Part shown: piece by piece, positions 16,007-16,079 of the stretch
How the letters are laid out: each line of letters begins with the position of its first letter
Numbering within the stretch: position 1 is the stretch's first letter
Assembly (NCBI GenBank): GCA_945870465.1
Contig: CAMBSS010000098.1
Coordinates: 1-16,079 of the forward strand
Source: Bordetella parapertussis
GTDB lineage: Bacteria; Pseudomonadota; Gammaproteobacteria; Burkholderiales; SG8-41
Direction: 5' to 3'
Length of the DNA stretch: 16,079 nucleotides
Notes under the pieces: generated by a model
Told to the model about the DNA's origin: nothing
What the model saw: only the letters and a program-made list of their open reading frames with translations
Databases searched by the model: none
Made by a program: the position numbers and the translations under genes

Positions 16007-16079
16007 AATGTCAATGATTTAATAGAGCTTCTTACTGGAAGTAGTCCCTGTTCCCTCATCTGTTCCCTCATCACTCTTG
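15934..16079 (-). other. Open frame entering from the right edge and ending inside tRNA-Ser (possible gene end of an integrated element)
   Basis: On the minus strand a frame is open from the window edge to a TAA at 15934-15936. It carries a tandem MREQMREQ from the repeat at 16049-16072 and then reads antisense through the tRNA (SGIRTHGT). The tRNA-derived part is a well-known artefact when called alone. Integrases next to a tRNA attachment site do sometimes end like this. With only 48 codons visible I cannot tell which it is. Confidence 0.2.
16049..16072 (+). repeat. Two perfect tandem copies of a 12-bp unit
   Basis: TGTTCCCTCATC occurs at 16049-16060 and again at 16061-16072. It starts 43 bases after the end of tRNA-Ser. 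A third partial CCCT precedes it. Confidence 0.9.

Overview
This window looks like ordinary chromosomal core sequence from a GC-rich betaproteobacterium. The evidence is the set of protein sequences and the local order (dapC-dapD, a PilU-type ATPase, prmB, dnaX-ybaB-recR, a 4.5S-type SRP RNA, pagL, acsA). I cannot name a genus from sequence alone. I see no insertion sequence, CRISPR array or complete prophage. Gene density is high and no gene-free stretch exceeds 200 bases.

Layout. Bases 1-186 hold the 5' end of a DMT/EamA transporter on the minus strand, divergent from dapC. The plus strand then carries dapC and dapD (succinylase branch of lysine/diaminopimelate synthesis), a conserved protein of unknown function, a PilU-like type IV pilus retraction ATPase, and prmB (ribosomal protein uL3 glutamine methylation). 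prmB overlaps tail to tail by 122 bp with rluB. rluB is the last gene of a tightly packed minus-strand operon, dnaX-ybaB-recR-rluB, joining clamp loading, a nucleoid protein, recombinational repair and 23S rRNA pseudouridylation. Upstream of dnaX on the same strand are pagL (lipid A deacylase) and ffs (SRP RNA).

From 9684 to 15103 the plus strand reads as one unit: acsA (acetyl-CoA synthetase), a 76-residue two-helix membrane protein, a 926-residue fusion of an SLC5 sodium:solute symporter, a STAC linker and a histidine kinase, and a receiver-only response regulator. This resembles the CrbS/MxtR-type acetate-switch sensors, but here the sensor sits directly behind its likely target gene and its regulator has no DNA-binding domain. 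An OmpR-family regulator follows on the minus strand with its stop codon touching that of the receiver gene. Last comes tRNA-Ser(GGA), followed by about 70 bases with a 12-bp tandem repeat that may be the edge of an integrated element.

The observations most worth a second look are: an in-frame A AAA AAG slippery heptamer in dnaX with a downstream stem and an immediate -1 stop, predicting a gamma-type short product; the acs-symporter/kinase-receiver operon with its small membrane protein; the uncharacterised partner of PilU; and the possible element boundary at tRNA-Ser.
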